64,000 bases of DNA from Collinsella aerofaciens (GTDB lineage: Bacteria > Actinomycetota > Coriobacteriia > Coriobacteriales > Coriobacteriaceae): assembly GCF_028209395.1 (NCBI RefSeq), contig NZ_JAQLDQ010000008.1, positions 1 through 64,000 on the forward strand, in the 5' to 3' direction. A program made the translations under genes and the position numbers. Shown piece by piece: positions 41,305 to 50,443 of the stretch. The notes beneath the pieces were generated by a model that made no database searches, was not told the origin of the DNA, and worked only from the letters and a program-made list of their open reading frames with translations. Numbering within the stretch: position 1 is the stretch's first letter; the number at the start of each line of letters is the position of its first letter.

Positions 41305-42099
41305 ATGCTCGTTTATGTTCGCGGCGCCGGCGATATCGCCACGGGTGTCGCTGCCCGTTTGGTGCGCGCCGGCGTGTTGGTTGTCATGGCCGATATCGCG
41401 GCCCCCACGTGTATCCGTCGCACAATCAGTTTTTGCGAGGCCATTCGCCTGGGCGAGGTCCAGGTCGAGGGCATTCGCGCTCGCTTGGCGCAGACGCCGG
41501 TAGAGGCGCTTGCGATTACCGAGGCCGGAGACGTCGCCGTTGTGGTGGACCCTCGGGCCAAGATGCTCGATGAGCTTAAACCCGCGGCCGTGGTCGACGC
41601 GATTTTGGCTAAGCGCAATTTGGGCACCACGCGCGACATGGCGCCTGCCGTCATCGCCGTGGGGCCGGGCTTTACCGCGCCGGTAGACTGCGACGCCGTG
41701 GTCGAGACCATGCGCGGGCATTTTCTCGGCCGTGTCATTACCCAAGGTTCACCCCAGCCCAACACGGGCGTGCCGGGCATGATCGCCGGCTATGGCAAGG
41801 AGCGCGTTATCCACAGCCCCGCCGTCGGCGTGTTCCGGTCCGACCGCGCGATCGGCGACATCGTGAGCGCCGGAGACGTGATTGGCTACGCGGGCGATAC
41901 GCCCATGTGCACGCAGATCGATGGCTGTCTGCGCGGGCTTTTGGCGAGCGGCGTGCAGGTGACTGAGGGCTTTAAATGCGCCGATGTCGATCCGCGCGGC
42001 GATGCCAGCTATATCAACTACATTTCGGACAAGGCGACGTCGGTCGGCGGCGGCGTGCTCGAGGCACTCGCTATGCTCACCGATGTCTTTAGAGGATAG
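41305..42099 (+). CDS. yqeB: YqeB/EF2563-family selenium-dependent hydroxylase maturation protein
   Basis: A 264-aa protein starting MLVYVRGAGDIATGVAARLV, with a Rossmann-like nucleotide-binding start. Other features are CIRRTISFCEAIRLGEVQVE, a VVVDPRAKMLDELKPAAVVD stretch, GPGFTAPVDCDAVVETMRGH, and GVPGMIAGYGKERVIHSPAV. It belongs to the family known to be needed for selenium-dependent molybdenum hydroxylase activity. It begins the small operon yqeB-xdhC and is divergent from yqeC. GGGAGG lies about 13 nt upstream of the ATG, a rather long spacing. Confidence 0.9.
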   Translation: MLVYVRGAGDIATGVAARLVRAGVLVVMADIAAPTCIRRTISFCEAIRLGEVQVEGIRARLAQTPVEALAITEAGDVAVVVDPRAKMLDELKPAAVVDAILAKRNLGTTRDMAPAVIAVGPGFTAPVDCDAVVETMRGHFLGRVITQGSPQPNTGVPGMIAGYGKERVIHSPAVGVFRSDRAIGDIVSAGDVIGYAGDTPMCTQIDGCLRGLLASGVQVTEGFKCADVDPRGDASYINYISDKATSVGGGVLEALAMLTDVFRG

Positions 42100-42108
42100 A
42101 AGGCGGCA

Positions 42109-43152
42109 ATGGAAAAGCTCGATGTGGTGAATGCGGCGCTTGCCGCCCTGCGTGCTGGCGAGACGTGCGAGCTCGTGGTCGTGGCCGGTACGGCGGGGTC
42201 GTCACCGCGCGGTGTGGGCGCTTGGATGACTGTCTTTGCCGATGGCAGCCAGGCGGGCACTATCGGCGGCGGCAAGATTGAGCTCTTTGCGCTGGATGAG
42301 GCGCGCGAGCTCCTGAGCGCGGGACAGTCGCGTCTGGTCCGCTACACCATGGGCGGTGAGAACTCCGATACCGGCATGATCTGCGGCGGAGCCATCTGCC
42401 TGTGCTACCTGCATCTGGATGCGACCAAGGTGCCGTTGTTTCAGGAAATTGCCGATGTGCTGGCGTATCGGCGCATCGGCGATTTCGTCATCGACTGTGA
42501 GCCGTTTATCGCGAGCGCGCTCGAGGGCGATGCGGCCGAGTACCATGGCGAGGAATCGCGCCGCACCATTGCGGGCTGCCCCGGGCTATCGCTGGTGGAG
42601 GAGGGGACTAAGGTCACCTACACCAACGCGGCCTCCGAGATTCCCGCGGCGCACATCGAGACGCTCTGCCCCGAGGGCCTGACCTATATCTTTGGCTGCG
42701 GCCACGTGGGCGCCGCGACGGCGCGCGTACTCACGGCGGCGGGCTTTGCCGTTGTGGCGTGCGACGACCGCCCCGGCACGCTGACCCCCGAATGGGTGCC
42801 CGGTGTCTACGACCGTCGTCTGGTCGACTACAAGAACCTGAGCAAGCTGTGCCCCATCGGTCCGCGCGACCTGGTGGTCGTCGCCACGGCGGGCCACAAG
42901 TCCGATATCGACGTGGTGATTCAGGCCATGCGCGCCAAACCCGCCTATCTGGGCTGCCTGGGCTCGCGCCGTAAGACGGCCTTTGTGCACGCCCGCCTGG
43001 AGCAAGAGGGCTTTACGAAGGAGCAAATCGGCGAGCTGCACCTGCCGATCGGTGTCGCCATCGAGGCCGAGGACCCCGAGGAGATCGCCATCTCCATCGC
43101 TGCCGAGATGATCCACCTGCGCCGCACCAAGCTCGTCCCCCGCAAGCGCTAA
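42109..43152 (+). CDS. XdhC/CoxI-family molybdenum cofactor maturation protein
   Basis: A 347-aa protein with two XdhC parts. The N-terminal segment has CELVVVAGTAGSSPRGVGAW and GTIGGGKIELFALDEAREL. The C-terminal Rossmann-like segment has YIFGCGHVGAATARVLTAAG, VVACDDRPGTL, and KPAYLGCLGSRRKTAFVHAR, ending with a cofactor-release-type IGVAIEAEDPEEIAISIAAE. XdhC-type proteins bind molybdenum cofactor, help add its terminal sulfur (or selenium) ligand and insert it into the apoenzyme. It starts 9 bp after yqeB. It is the last gene of the purine locus; a palindrome and then rplE follow. Confidence 0.9.
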   Translation: MEKLDVVNAALAALRAGETCELVVVAGTAGSSPRGVGAWMTVFADGSQAGTIGGGKIELFALDEARELLSAGQSRLVRYTMGGENSDTGMICGGAICLCYLHLDATKVPLFQEIADVLAYRRIGDFVIDCEPFIASALEGDAAEYHGEESRRTIAGCPGLSLVEEGTKVTYTNAASEIPAAHIETLCPEGLTYIFGCGHVGAATARVLTAAGFAVVACDDRPGTLTPEWVPGVYDRRLVDYKNLSKLCPIGPRDLVVVATAGHKSDIDVVIQAMRAKPAYLGCLGSRRKTAFVHARLEQEGFTKEQIGELHLPIGVAIEAEDPEEIAISIAAEMIHLRRTKLVPRKR

Positions 43153-43168
43153 TGGCATCCTCGATATG

Positions 43169-43235
43169 AGTTGCGGTGAAATAGTTCCCAGATGGGCCCG
43201 ACGGGCGGTCAGCCGGGAACTATTTCACCGCAACT
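43169..43235. repeat. Palindromic element, copy 2 (downstream of xdhC-like gene)
   Basis: Perfect 21-bp stem AGTTGCGGTGAAATAGTTCC(C) around a 25-nt loop. It matches the stem of copy 1 at 40375-40441 except for one paired position, while the loops differ. The conserved stem at two sites 2.8 kb apart suggests a repeat family. Confidence 0.8.
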
Positions 43236-43472
43236 GCTCTTTTGATCCCCTAGGGTTCAATATGTGCGGGGGAGTTGTGGAGTTGTGCAGGCAGACGAGG
43301 TTTTTCTGGAAATACGCGCCCAATGCGCGTATAGTACCGATTGTTTTGTCGGCTCCTGCTGCGTCGAGTCCAAACCGCGAAATGCCATGAGCGGGGCGGA
43401 TGCAGCCAGGAGGCACGAGGACAACCCACCGTGGCCACGCCCCGTGCTTAAAACCCCAAGAAGGAGTGAACA
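43236..43472 (+). promoter_or_regulatory. Upstream region of rplE with candidate promoter
   Basis: About 237 bp without a gene. TGGAAA (43307-43312) and TATAGT (43330-43335) are 17 bp apart and could be the promoter for the rplE-led ribosomal operon. The -10 lies next to a GCGC dyad (ACGCGCCCAATGCGCGT). The leader would be about 130 nt. Confidence 0.5.
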
Positions 43473-44030
43473 ATGGCAGAAGAGAAGTATGTGCCGCGTC
43501 TGAAGACCAAGTACAACAACGAGGTCAAGCAGCAGCTTCAGGAAAAGTTCCAGTACGAGAACGTCATGATGATCCCCAAGTTTGAGAAGATCGTCGTGAA
43601 CATGGGTGTCGGCGAGGCCGCTACCGATTCCAAGGCCATCGACGGTGCCGTGCGCGACCTGCGCGCCATCACCGGCCAGCAGCCGATGATCACCCGCGCC
43701 CGCAAGTCCATCGCTACCTTCCGCCTGCGCGCTGGTATGCCGATCGGCTGCAAGGTTACCCTGCGTGGCGACCGTATGTGGGAGTTCTTCGATCGTCTGA
43801 CCTCCGTCGCGATCCCCCGTATCCGCGACTTCCGCGGCATCTCCGCCAAGAGCTTCGACGGCCGTGGTAACTTCTCCATGGGCGTCACCGAGCAGCTCAT
43901 CTTCCCCGAGATCGACTTCGACTCCGTCGATCACCAGCGTGGTATGGACATCACCTTCGTGACCACCGCCAATACCGATGAGGAGGCCAAGGCCCTTCTG
44001 GACGCCTTCGGTTTCCCGTTCAAGAAATAG
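43473..44030 (+). CDS. rplE: Large ribosomal subunit protein uL5
   Basis: A 185-aa protein with the L5 landmarks [38 protein letters not shown] and [20 protein letters not shown]. It binds 5S rRNA in the central protuberance. It follows AAGGAG. Usually rplN and rplX lie directly upstream; here the preceding genes are purine-related, so this is an unusual operon start. Confidence 0.97.
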   Translation: MAEEKYVPRLKTKYNNEVKQQLQEKFQYENVMMIPKFEKIVVNMGVGEAATDSKAIDGAVRDLRAITGQQPMITRARKSIATFRLRAGMPIGCKVTLRGDRMWEFFDRLTSVAIPRIRDFRGISAKSFDGRGNFSMGVTEQLIFPEIDFDSVDHQRGMDITFVTTANTDEEAKALLDAFGFPFKK

Positions 44031-44109
44031 GTTCACCTGCCCTAAAAGCGCCGTTTCCAAAAGGGGACGGCGTTTGGGGCGAACAATACTCTATGTGAGG
44101 AGGATATAA

Positions 44110-44295
44110 GTGGCTAAGACATCGATGATCGTCAAGTGCAATCGCAAGCAGAAGTTCTCTACTCGTGAGTACACGCGCTGCCAGCGCTGCGGCCGTCCGC
44201 ACTCTGTGTACCGCAAGTTCGGCCTGTGCCGTGTCTGCTTCCGCGAGCTTGCACTCAAGGGCGAGCTTCCCGGCGTTAAGAAGGCCAGCTGGTAA
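44110..44295 (+). CDS. rpsZ: Small ribosomal subunit protein uS14, zinc-binding type Z
   Basis: A 61-aa protein with [20 protein letters not shown], the four-cysteine zinc ribbon of the short S14 form common in Gram-positives. The start is GTG after GAGGAG. The 79-nt gap after rplE holds a GCGCCGT/ACGGCG hairpin (about 44047-44076) that could be an mRNA control or processing element. Confidence 0.97.
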   Translation: MAKTSMIVKCNRKQKFSTREYTRCQRCGRPHSVYRKFGLCRVCFRELALKGELPGVKKASW

Positions 44296-44414
44296 GTCAC
44301 TACCAGCGTTTCAAGCATCCGTTTGGAACAGGGAAAACGCGCTAGTTAGGCTTTGCCGTTAAGGGCGGCGAAGAACCAAGAGCACGTGTTCATCAAGAAC
44401 GAAGGAGAATCTGT

Positions 44415-44813
44415 ATGAACCTTACAGACCCGATCGCAGATATGCTTACGCGCATCCGTAACGCTAACTCTGTGAACAAGGCCACGGTCTCCATGCCGAG
44501 CAGCAAGAAGCTCGTCGAGATCGCTCGTGTTCTGCACGAGGAGGGCTACATTGAGGGCTACGATGTCGAGGACACCGTTCCCCAGAAGACTCTGCACATC
44601 ACGCTTAAGTATGGTCCCAAGAAGGCTAAGATCATCAACGGCATCCGCCGCATTTCCAAGCCGGGCCTGCGTAAGTACACCGGCGTTGCCGACATGCCCC
44701 GCGTCCGCGGTGGCCTTGGTACCGCCATTATTTCCACCAGCCATGGCGTCATGACCGACCGCGATGCTCGCAAGCACAACGTCGGCGGCGAGATCATCGC
44801 TTACGTCTGGTAA
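44415..44813 (+). CDS. rpsH: Small ribosomal subunit protein uS8
   Basis: A 132-aa protein with the expected ends: [20 protein letters not shown] at the start and [20 protein letters not shown] at the end. S8 binds the central domain of 16S rRNA and represses spc translation in enteric bacteria; whether it does so here is unknown. A 119-nt gap separates it from rpsZ. Its ribosome site is GAAGGAG. Confidence 0.97.
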   Translation: MNLTDPIADMLTRIRNANSVNKATVSMPSSKKLVEIARVLHEEGYIEGYDVEDTVPQKTLHITLKYGPKKAKIINGIRRISKPGLRKYTGVADMPRVRGGLGTAIISTSHGVMTDRDARKHNVGGEIIAYVW

Positions 44814-44846
44814 TTCGCTCGGTAGGTAGAAGGAAAGGAGATCACC

Positions 44847-45383
44847 GTGTCTCGTATCGGTAATAAGCCTGTCCAGATTCCCGCCGGAGTCGAAGTGGCA
44901 GTCAACGGCAACAATGTTGTCGTCAAGGGCCCCAAGGGCCAGCTCGAGCTCGATGTCTTTGAGAAGCTCGCTATCAACGTCGAGGACAACGTCCTCACCG
45001 TTTCCCGTCCCGACGACGAGCGTGAGACCCGTGCCCGCCACGGCCTCACCCGCGCCCTCATCCACAACATGGTTGTTGGCGTTTCCGAGGGCTTCGAGAA
45101 GAAGCTCGAGCTTGCCGGCGTCGGTTACCGCGTGCAGCAGAAGGGCAAGAACCTCGAGTTCTCCCTGGGCTTCTCGCACCCCGTGATCGTCGAGGCTCCC
45201 GAGGGCATCACCTTCGAGGTTCCCGACAACACCCACGTGAACGTCAAGGGTATCAACAAGCAGCAGGTCGGTCAGATCGCCGCCGAGATCCGCGGCCATC
45301 GTCCTCCCGAGCCTTACAAGGGCAAGGGTATCCACTACGTTGGCGAGCACATCCGCCGCAAGCTGGGTAAGGCCGCCAAGTAG
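44847..45383 (+). CDS. rplF: Large ribosomal subunit protein uL6
   Basis: A 178-aa protein starting from GTG with [20 protein letters not shown] and ending in the L6 signature KPYKGKGI-like segment ([20 protein letters not shown]). It lies near the factor-binding site of the 50S subunit. AAAGGAG is upstream. Confidence 0.97.
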   Translation: MSRIGNKPVQIPAGVEVAVNGNNVVVKGPKGQLELDVFEKLAINVEDNVLTVSRPDDERETRARHGLTRALIHNMVVGVSEGFEKKLELAGVGYRVQQKGKNLEFSLGFSHPVIVEAPEGITFEVPDNTHVNVKGINKQQVGQIAAEIRGHRPPEPYKGKGIHYVGEHIRRKLGKAAK

Positions 45384-45458
45384 TCGTAACCGGCTCACTC
45401 GCATAAGACCAGCACCCCGTCAGGTGCTGGCAAGATCAACCTTTTTAGGAGTTTACGT

Positions 45459-45827
45459 ATGAACAAGCATAAGGCGAAGCTGGAAGGCCTCAAGCGTCGT
45501 CAGCGTCGTGTTCGCGGCAAGGTCTCGGGTACCGCCGAGCGTCCGCGTCTTCGCGTGACCCGTACTAACGCCAACATCTATGCCCAGATTATCGACGACA
45601 GCAAGGGCTCCAGCCTGACGCTCGTCTCTGCCTCGACCCTCGAGGCCGAGTTCAAGGGCACCCACACCTCGAACAAGGAGGCTGCGGAGAAGGTCGGTCA
45701 GCTCGTTGGCAAGCGCGCCATCGAGGCCGGCATCACCAAGGTCGCCTTCGATCGCGGTGGCCGTATCTACCATGGCCGCGTCAAGGCCCTCGCCGACGGT
45801 GCTCGTGCCGCCGGTCTCGAGTTCTAG
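45459..45827 (+). CDS. rplR: Large ribosomal subunit protein uL18
   Basis: A 122-aa protein with [39 protein letters not shown] and [20 protein letters not shown], the 5S-rRNA-binding L18 pattern. The 75-nt gap before it contains a CCAGCACC/GGTGCTGG hairpin (45410-45431). The stop is 14 bp before rpsE. Confidence 0.97.
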   Translation: MNKHKAKLEGLKRRQRRVRGKVSGTAERPRLRVTRTNANIYAQIIDDSKGSSLTLVSASTLEAEFKGTHTSNKEAAEKVGQLVGKRAIEAGITKVAFDRGGRIYHGRVKALADGARAAGLEF

Positions 45828-45841
45828 GAGGTATGTAGCAC

Positions 45842-46366
45842 ATGGCTCGTAATCAGAAGCAGCAGCGCGAGGCCTCCGAGTTCGAGGAGCGCGTCGTTTA
45901 CATCAACCGCGTGTCGAAGACCGTCAAGGGTGGTCGTCGCATGAGCCTCGTCGCTCTCGTCGTCGTTGGCGACGGCAAGGGCAACGTCGGCGTTGGCATG
46001 GGCAAGTCCGCTGAGGTGCCCCTGGCCATCTCCAAGGCGTCTCTCGATGCCAAGAAGAACATGTTCCACGTGCCGGTGACCGAGCAGGGCACCATCCCGC
46101 ACGAGGTTCTCGGCCACTTTGGTGCCGGCCGCATCATCATCAAGCCCGCTGTCGAGGGTACCGGCGTTATCGCCGGTGGCGCCGTGCGTCCCCTCTTTGA
46201 GCTTGCTGGCATCAAGAACGTCCTGTCCAAGTCCCTCGGTACCGACAACGGCCTCAACATCATCAAGGCTGCCGTCGAGGGCCTCAAGGAGCTCTCCAGC
46301 CCTGAGGACGTCGCGGCTCGCCGTGGCCTGACGGTCTCCGAGATGTTCGTCGGTAAGGAGAACTAA
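45842..46366 (+). CDS. rpsE: Small ribosomal subunit protein uS5
   Basis: A 174-aa protein. It carries the S5 signature region [20 protein letters not shown], then [20 protein letters not shown], with C-terminal [20 protein letters not shown]. It contributes to decoding accuracy on the 30S subunit. The start follows GGAGG. Confidence 0.97.
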   Translation: MARNQKQQREASEFEERVVYINRVSKTVKGGRRMSLVALVVVGDGKGNVGVGMGKSAEVPLAISKASLDAKKNMFHVPVTEQGTIPHEVLGHFGAGRIIIKPAVEGTGVIAGGAVRPLFELAGIKNVLSKSLGTDNGLNIIKAAVEGLKELSSPEDVAARRGLTVSEMFVGKEN

Positions 46367-46368
46367 GC

Positions 46369-46551
46369 ATGGCTGACACCATCAAGATCAAGCAGGTCCG
46401 CAGCACCAACGGTTGCAAGCAGGACCAGGTCCGTACTGTCCGTGCCCTCGGTCTCCACAGGATCCGCGAGGTTCGCGAGATTGCTGACAACGAGTCCGTC
46501 CGCGGCATGATCTTCAAGGTCAAGCACCTTGTCGAGATTGTAGAGGAGTAG
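46369..46551 (+). CDS. rpmD: Large ribosomal subunit protein uL30
   Basis: A 60-aa protein (KIKQVRSTNGCKQDQVRTVR, then ALGLHRIREVREI). It lies two bases after rpsE and three bases before rplO, so translation is probably coupled. Confidence 0.96.
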   Translation: MADTIKIKQVRSTNGCKQDQVRTVRALGLHRIREVREIADNESVRGMIFKVKHLVEIVEE

Positions 46552-46554
46552 CAA

Positions 46555-47004
46555 ATGCAGCTTCACGATCTTACTCCCGCGCCCGGTTCCACCAAGAACC
46601 GTAAGCGCGTCGGCCGTGGCAATTCTTCGGGTCACGGCACCACTTCTGGCCGCGGCCAGAAGGGCCAGGGTTCCCGCTCTGGCGGCACCAAGGGTGCCGG
46701 CTTCGAGGGTGGCCAGACTCCGCTGGCTATGCGCCTGCCCAAGCTTCCGGGCTTCCGCAACCCCCGTCGTATCGAGTACACCGCTGTTAACGTTGAGCGT
46801 CTCGAGCGTAAGTTCGAGGATGGCGCTGTGATCGACGGTGCCGCTCTTAAGGCCGCTCGCATCACCAAGAGCGAGTTCGAGCCCGTCAAGGTGCTCGGCA
46901 ATGGTGAGCTCACCAAGAAGTTCACGGTCAAGGTCGACAAGGTCAGCGCTTCTGCGCAGGCCAAGATCGAGGCCGCCGGCGGAAAGGTCGAGCTGCCGTG
47001 CTAA
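46555..47004 (+). CDS. rplO: Large ribosomal subunit protein uL15
   Basis: A 149-aa protein with the glycine- and basic-rich N-terminus [20 protein letters not shown], then [20 protein letters not shown]. It is an early-assembly 50S protein. Its stop overlaps the GTG start of secY. Confidence 0.97.
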   Translation: MQLHDLTPAPGSTKNRKRVGRGNSSGHGTTSGRGQKGQGSRSGGTKGAGFEGGQTPLAMRLPKLPGFRNPRRIEYTAVNVERLERKFEDGAVIDGAALKAARITKSEFEPVKVLGNGELTKKFTVKVDKVSASAQAKIEAAGGKVELPC

Positions 47005-48284
47005 ATGGTCTTAAGAATGCTTTCCGCATCAAAGAATTGCGCGAAAAGATTCTTTTTACCATAGCTATGCTCGTCGTGTACCGCATTGGTGCGCACGTTC
47101 CTGTGCCCGGCATTCCCTTCCAGGGGATGCTGGGCCTTTTCTCGACCGATAACAATTCGGTCGCCGCAGGTGCTATGGCCCTCCTGAATCTTTTCTCTGG
47201 CGGCGCGTTGAGCTATGTGTCGGTGTTTTCGCTGGGCATCATGCCTTACATCACCAGCTCGATCATCCTCCAGATGCTCCAGGCCGTCGTGCCTTCCCTG
47301 CATGAGCTTGCCCGCGAGGGCGAGGTCGGTCAGACCAAGATTACGCAGTATTCGCGTTACCTCACCTTGGCTCTGGCAATCCTCAACTCCGTGGGTTACC
47401 TCTTCCTCTTTAAGAGCTTCGGCATCAGCTTTAATGGCGCCGGCGCTCCCGAGATCATCTTCGACCTCATGGTCGTCGGCACGCTCACTGCGGGCGCCAT
47501 GCTGATCATGTGGATTGGTGAGCTCATCACCCAGCGCGGTATCGGCAATGGCATGTCGCTGATCATCTTTGCGAACATCATGGCCGGTCTGCCGCAGGCT
47601 ATCTTCTCCAGCACCGAGGGCAATGCCGGTGGCATCATCACCATGGTGATCATCTGCGCCATCATCCTGCTGGTTATCCCGCTGATCGTTTTCCTTGAGC
47701 GCGGCCAGCGCCGCATCCCGGTCTCCTACGCTAAGCGCGTCGTGGGCCGTCGCATGATGGGTGGCCAGACCACCTACCTGCCCATCAAGGTCAACACCGC
47801 GGGTGTCGTGCCGATCATCTTCGCTTCGGCGCTGCTGTACTTCCCGGCTCAGATTGCCGTGTTCTTCCCCGGCATCGGCTGGATTCAGGCAGTTGCCTCC
47901 GCGCTTTCGACCGGTTGGCTCAACTGGGTGCTTAACGTTGTCCTCATCGTGTTCTTCGCGTACTTCTACACCTCCATGGTGTTCAACCCCGATGACACGG
48001 CCGATAACCTTAAGAAGCAGGGCGGCTTTATTCCGGGCGTGCGTCCGGGTAGGGCTACCGCGGCCTACATCAAGAACGCGCTCAACAAGATCACGCTTCC
48101 CAGCGCTGTCTTTTTGGCGCTCATCGCCATCGTGCCTTCGATCATCTTCTCCTTCACGGGTAACCATCTGATCCAGGCATTTGGCGGCACGTCCATCCTC
48201 ATCATGGTCGGCGTCGTGCTCGACACGGTCGATAAGCTCGAAGGCCAGATCAAGATGTATGATTACGATGGATTCTTTAAATAG
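46998..48284 (+). CDS. secY: Protein translocase channel subunit SecY
   Basis: A 428-aa membrane protein with ten predicted membrane segments. It starts [20 protein letters not shown]; other landmarks are [20 protein letters not shown] (plug and TM2), [14 protein letters not shown] and [15 protein letters not shown], the cytosolic loop contacting SecA and the ribosome. The start is GTG inside the last two codons of rplO (7-bp overlap), so it is translationally coupled. Confidence 0.97.
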   Translation: MLNGLKNAFRIKELREKILFTIAMLVVYRIGAHVPVPGIPFQGMLGLFSTDNNSVAAGAMALLNLFSGGALSYVSVFSLGIMPYITSSIILQMLQAVVPSLHELAREGEVGQTKITQYSRYLTLALAILNSVGYLFLFKSFGISFNGAGAPEIIFDLMVVGTLTAGAMLIMWIGELITQRGIGNGMSLIIFANIMAGLPQAIFSSTEGNAGGIITMVIICAIILLVIPLIVFLERGQRRIPVSYAKRVVGRRMMGGQTTYLPIKVNTAGVVPIIFASALLYFPAQIAVFFPGIGWIQAVASALSTGWLNWVLNVVLIVFFAYFYTSMVFNPDDTADNLKKQGGFIPGVRPGRATAAYIKNALNKITLPSAVFLALIAIVPSIIFSFTGNHLIQAFGGTSILIMVGVVLDTVDKLEGQIKMYDYDGFFK

Positions 48285-48302
48285 GCTAGAGGAGGATTGC
48301 TC

Positions 48303-48929
48303 ATGAACCTCGTATTGCTCGGAGCTCCGGGTGCCGGTAAGGGCACCGTCGCACAGGAGCTCGTCGCCGAGTTTGGCGTCGCCCACATTTCCACGGGCGA
48401 CCTGCTGCGTGCTGCCGTCAAGGGTGGCACCGAGCTTGGTATTCAGGCTAAGAAGTACATGGACGCTGGCGAGCTCGTTCCCGATCAGCTCGTGATCGAC
48501 CTTGTCAAGGAGCGCCTTGCCGCCGATGACGCCCAGCAGGGCTTCATCCTCGACGGCTTCCCGCGCAACACCGCCCAGGCTGTGACGCTCGATTCCGAGC
48601 TCTCCGCCATGGGTCGCGAGATCGACTGTGCCCTTCTGGTCGATGTGGCCCCCGAGGTCATTATCGATCGTCTGTCTTCGCGTCGCACCTGCCGCGCATG
48701 CGGTTACACCGGCACCGCTGCCGATGCTACCTGCCCCAAGTGTGGCGGCGAGATGTATCAGCGCGACGACGACAAGCCCGAGACCATCAAGAACCGTCTC
48801 GACGTCTACGAGAAGTCCACGAGCCCGCTCGTCGACTACTATCGTGGCCAGGGTCTGCTCAAGTCGGTCAACGGTGACCAGGCTCGCGAGACCGTGTACG
48901 GGGATGTCAAAGAGGCTCTCGGTCTATGA
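48303..48929 (+). CDS. adk: Adenylate kinase
   Basis: A 208-aa enzyme: P-loop LLGAPGAGKGTVAQEL, AMP-binding STGDLLRAAV, GFPRNTAQA, and a zinc-type LID with CRACGYTGTAADATCPKCGG (four cysteines). It converts AMP and ATP to two ADP. The start at 48303 follows GAGGAGG; its stop overlaps the map start by ATGA. Confidence 0.97.
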   Translation: MNLVLLGAPGAGKGTVAQELVAEFGVAHISTGDLLRAAVKGGTELGIQAKKYMDAGELVPDQLVIDLVKERLAADDAQQGFILDGFPRNTAQAVTLDSELSAMGREIDCALLVDVAPEVIIDRLSSRRTCRACGYTGTAADATCPKCGGEMYQRDDDKPETIKNRLDVYEKSTSPLVDYYRGQGLLKSVNGDQARETVYGDVKEALGL

Positions 48930-49714
48930 TCAAGATTAAGTCTGCAACGCAAATCGAGCAGATGAAGAAGGCAGGAGCGCTATCTAAGATGGCGCTCCGC
49001 CACGTTGGAGCCATGGTGCGCCCTGGCGTTTCCACCTTTGAGCTCGATCAGCTCGCTGAGCAGATTATCCGCATGCATGGCGGCACCCCGGCCTTTAAGG
49101 GTTACGGCGGGTTCCCGGGGACCATTTGCGCATCGATCAACGATGCCGTGGTCCACGGTATTCCCAACCCCGACATGATCCTGCGCGATGGCGATATCAT
49201 CTCCATCGATACGGGAGCCGTTGTCGACGGTTGGGTCGGCGATAACGCTTGGACGTTTTTCGTCGGCACCCCCACGCCCGAAGCCAAGGCTTTGTGCGAG
49301 GTCACGCGCGATTGCCTTAAGGCTGCCATCGAGCAGGCTGTTCCCGGTAACCATATCGGGGACGTCGGTTATGCCGTTCAGTCCCTCGCCGAGTCTCACG
49401 GTTACGGCGTGCTTCGTGATTATGTTGGCCATGGCATTGGCCGCGTGATGCACGAGGACCCCAACGTTCCTAACTATGGAAAGAAGGGGAGGGGCGTTCG
49501 CCTCCAGGCCGGCATGGTCATTGCCATCGAGCCGATGGTTACGATGGGTTCCAACCATGTGAGCACGGGCTCCGACGGTTGGATTGTTACGACCAACGAC
49601 CACCTGCCCGCCGCGCACTACGAGAACACCGTCGCCATTACCAATGACGGTCCGGTGATTCTCACCACGGATGCCCAAGGTGCTTGGTGTTCCTTGCAAG
49701 GCGGTGAAATGTAA
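48926..49714 (+). CDS. map: Methionine aminopeptidase type I
   Basis: A 262-aa enzyme with the metal-site motifs SIDTGAVVDGWVGDNAWTFF, GHGIGRVMHEDPNVPNYG and IAIEPMVTMGS. It removes the initiator methionine from new proteins. Its last three codons and stop (GEM then TAA) lie inside the left end of the palindromic element at 49706-49834, so the native C-terminus may have been changed by that element. Confidence 0.96.
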   Translation: MIKIKSATQIEQMKKAGALSKMALRHVGAMVRPGVSTFELDQLAEQIIRMHGGTPAFKGYGGFPGTICASINDAVVHGIPNPDMILRDGDIISIDTGAVVDGWVGDNAWTFFVGTPTPEAKALCEVTRDCLKAAIEQAVPGNHIGDVGYAVQSLAESHGYGVLRDYVGHGIGRVMHEDPNVPNYGKKGRGVRLQAGMVIAIEPMVTMGSNHVSTGSDGWIVTTNDHLPAAHYENTVAITNDGPVILTTDAQGAWCSLQGGEM

Positions 49715-49834
49715 AAGTCGCCGCCCCCTGATGCCCAACCTCGCCTTTCAATTTCGAAGGCATGACCCCAAGGTCTATGCCTTCTCATTTCAAGGCGATC
49801 TTGGGCATCAGGGAACGGCTTTGTTTTACATTTC
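49706..49834. repeat. 129-bp palindromic element between map and infA (MITE-like)
   Basis: The ends are exact 11-bp inverted repeats, GAAATGTAAAA and TTTTACATTTC. Further in, CCCTGATGCCCAA pairs with TTGGGCATCAGGG, CGCCTT with AAGGCG and GAAGGCAT with ATGCCTTC, around a short centre near 49772. It has no coding capacity. It looks like a small non-autonomous element or a long RNA hairpin. It separates the map stop from the infA promoter. Confidence 0.75.
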
Positions 49835-49878
49835 AAATGTAACAAGTTCCACTTAGTTGTGGAGCCATTACGAAGTTA

Positions 49879-49907
49879 TTACGATGCGTGCATACGTGTT
49901 GTAGAAT
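49879..49907 (+). promoter_or_regulatory. Candidate infA promoter
   Basis: TTACGA (49879-49884) and TAGAAT (49902-49907) are 17 bp apart, right after the palindromic element. It would drive infA and the alpha-operon genes with a leader of about 30 nt. Confidence 0.6.
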
Positions 49908-49946
49908 ACTCAATCGCTGTCGTTTTCTAGAGAAAGATGATTGCTT

Positions 49947-50165
49947 GTGAAGAAGGAAGACGCAATTGAGCTCGAGGGTACGGTAAAGGAACCGCTGCCC
50001 AATGCCATGTTTAAGGTCGAGCTCGAGAACGGTCATTCGGTTCTGTGCAACATTTCTGGCAAGATCCGAATGAATTACATCCGTATTCTCCCCGGTGACA
50101 GGGTTGTCGTGGAGCTTTCCCCGTACGACCTGACCCGCGGCCGCATCACCTATCGCTACAAATAG
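49947..50165 (+). CDS. infA: Translation initiation factor IF-1
   Basis: A 72-aa OB-fold protein: [40 protein letters not shown] and [20 protein letters not shown]. The GTG at 49947 gives the standard 72-aa length; a TTG two codons earlier would be too close to AGAAAG. Confidence 0.95.
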   Translation: MKKEDAIELEGTVKEPLPNAMFKVELENGHSVLCNISGKIRMNYIRILPGDRVVVELSPYDLTRGRITYRYK

Positions 50166-50315
50166 CGGCACGCATACACGCACTCCATTTCCGACTGCAG
50201 GCTTAGCTCAACCTACGGTCGGATTGTGTGTGAAGACCAGCCATAGTTTTAAACGCCTGCGGCTGGGCGAGTAGATAGTAGGGAAGTAGTTTGAGCGCTA
50301 CCGAAAGGAAGAACG

Positions 50316-50429
50316 ATGAAGGTACGTCCTTCGGTCAAGAAGATGTGCGATAAGTGCAAAATCATTAGGCGCCATGGCAAGGTCCTCGTCATTTGCGAGA
50401 ACCCCCGTCATAAGCAGCGTCAGGGTTAA
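50316..50429 (+). CDS. rpmJ: Large ribosomal subunit protein bL36
   Basis: A 37-aa zinc-ribbon protein, [20 protein letters not shown], with C-x2-C and later C-x4-H (CENPRH). AAAGGAAG lies upstream of the ATG. The 150-bp gap after infA holds a weak CCGACTGCAGG-type dyad but no other gene. Confidence 0.96.
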   Translation: MKVRPSVKKMCDKCKIIRRHGKVLVICENPRHKQRQG

Positions 50430-50443
50430 GAGAGGAGACTACG

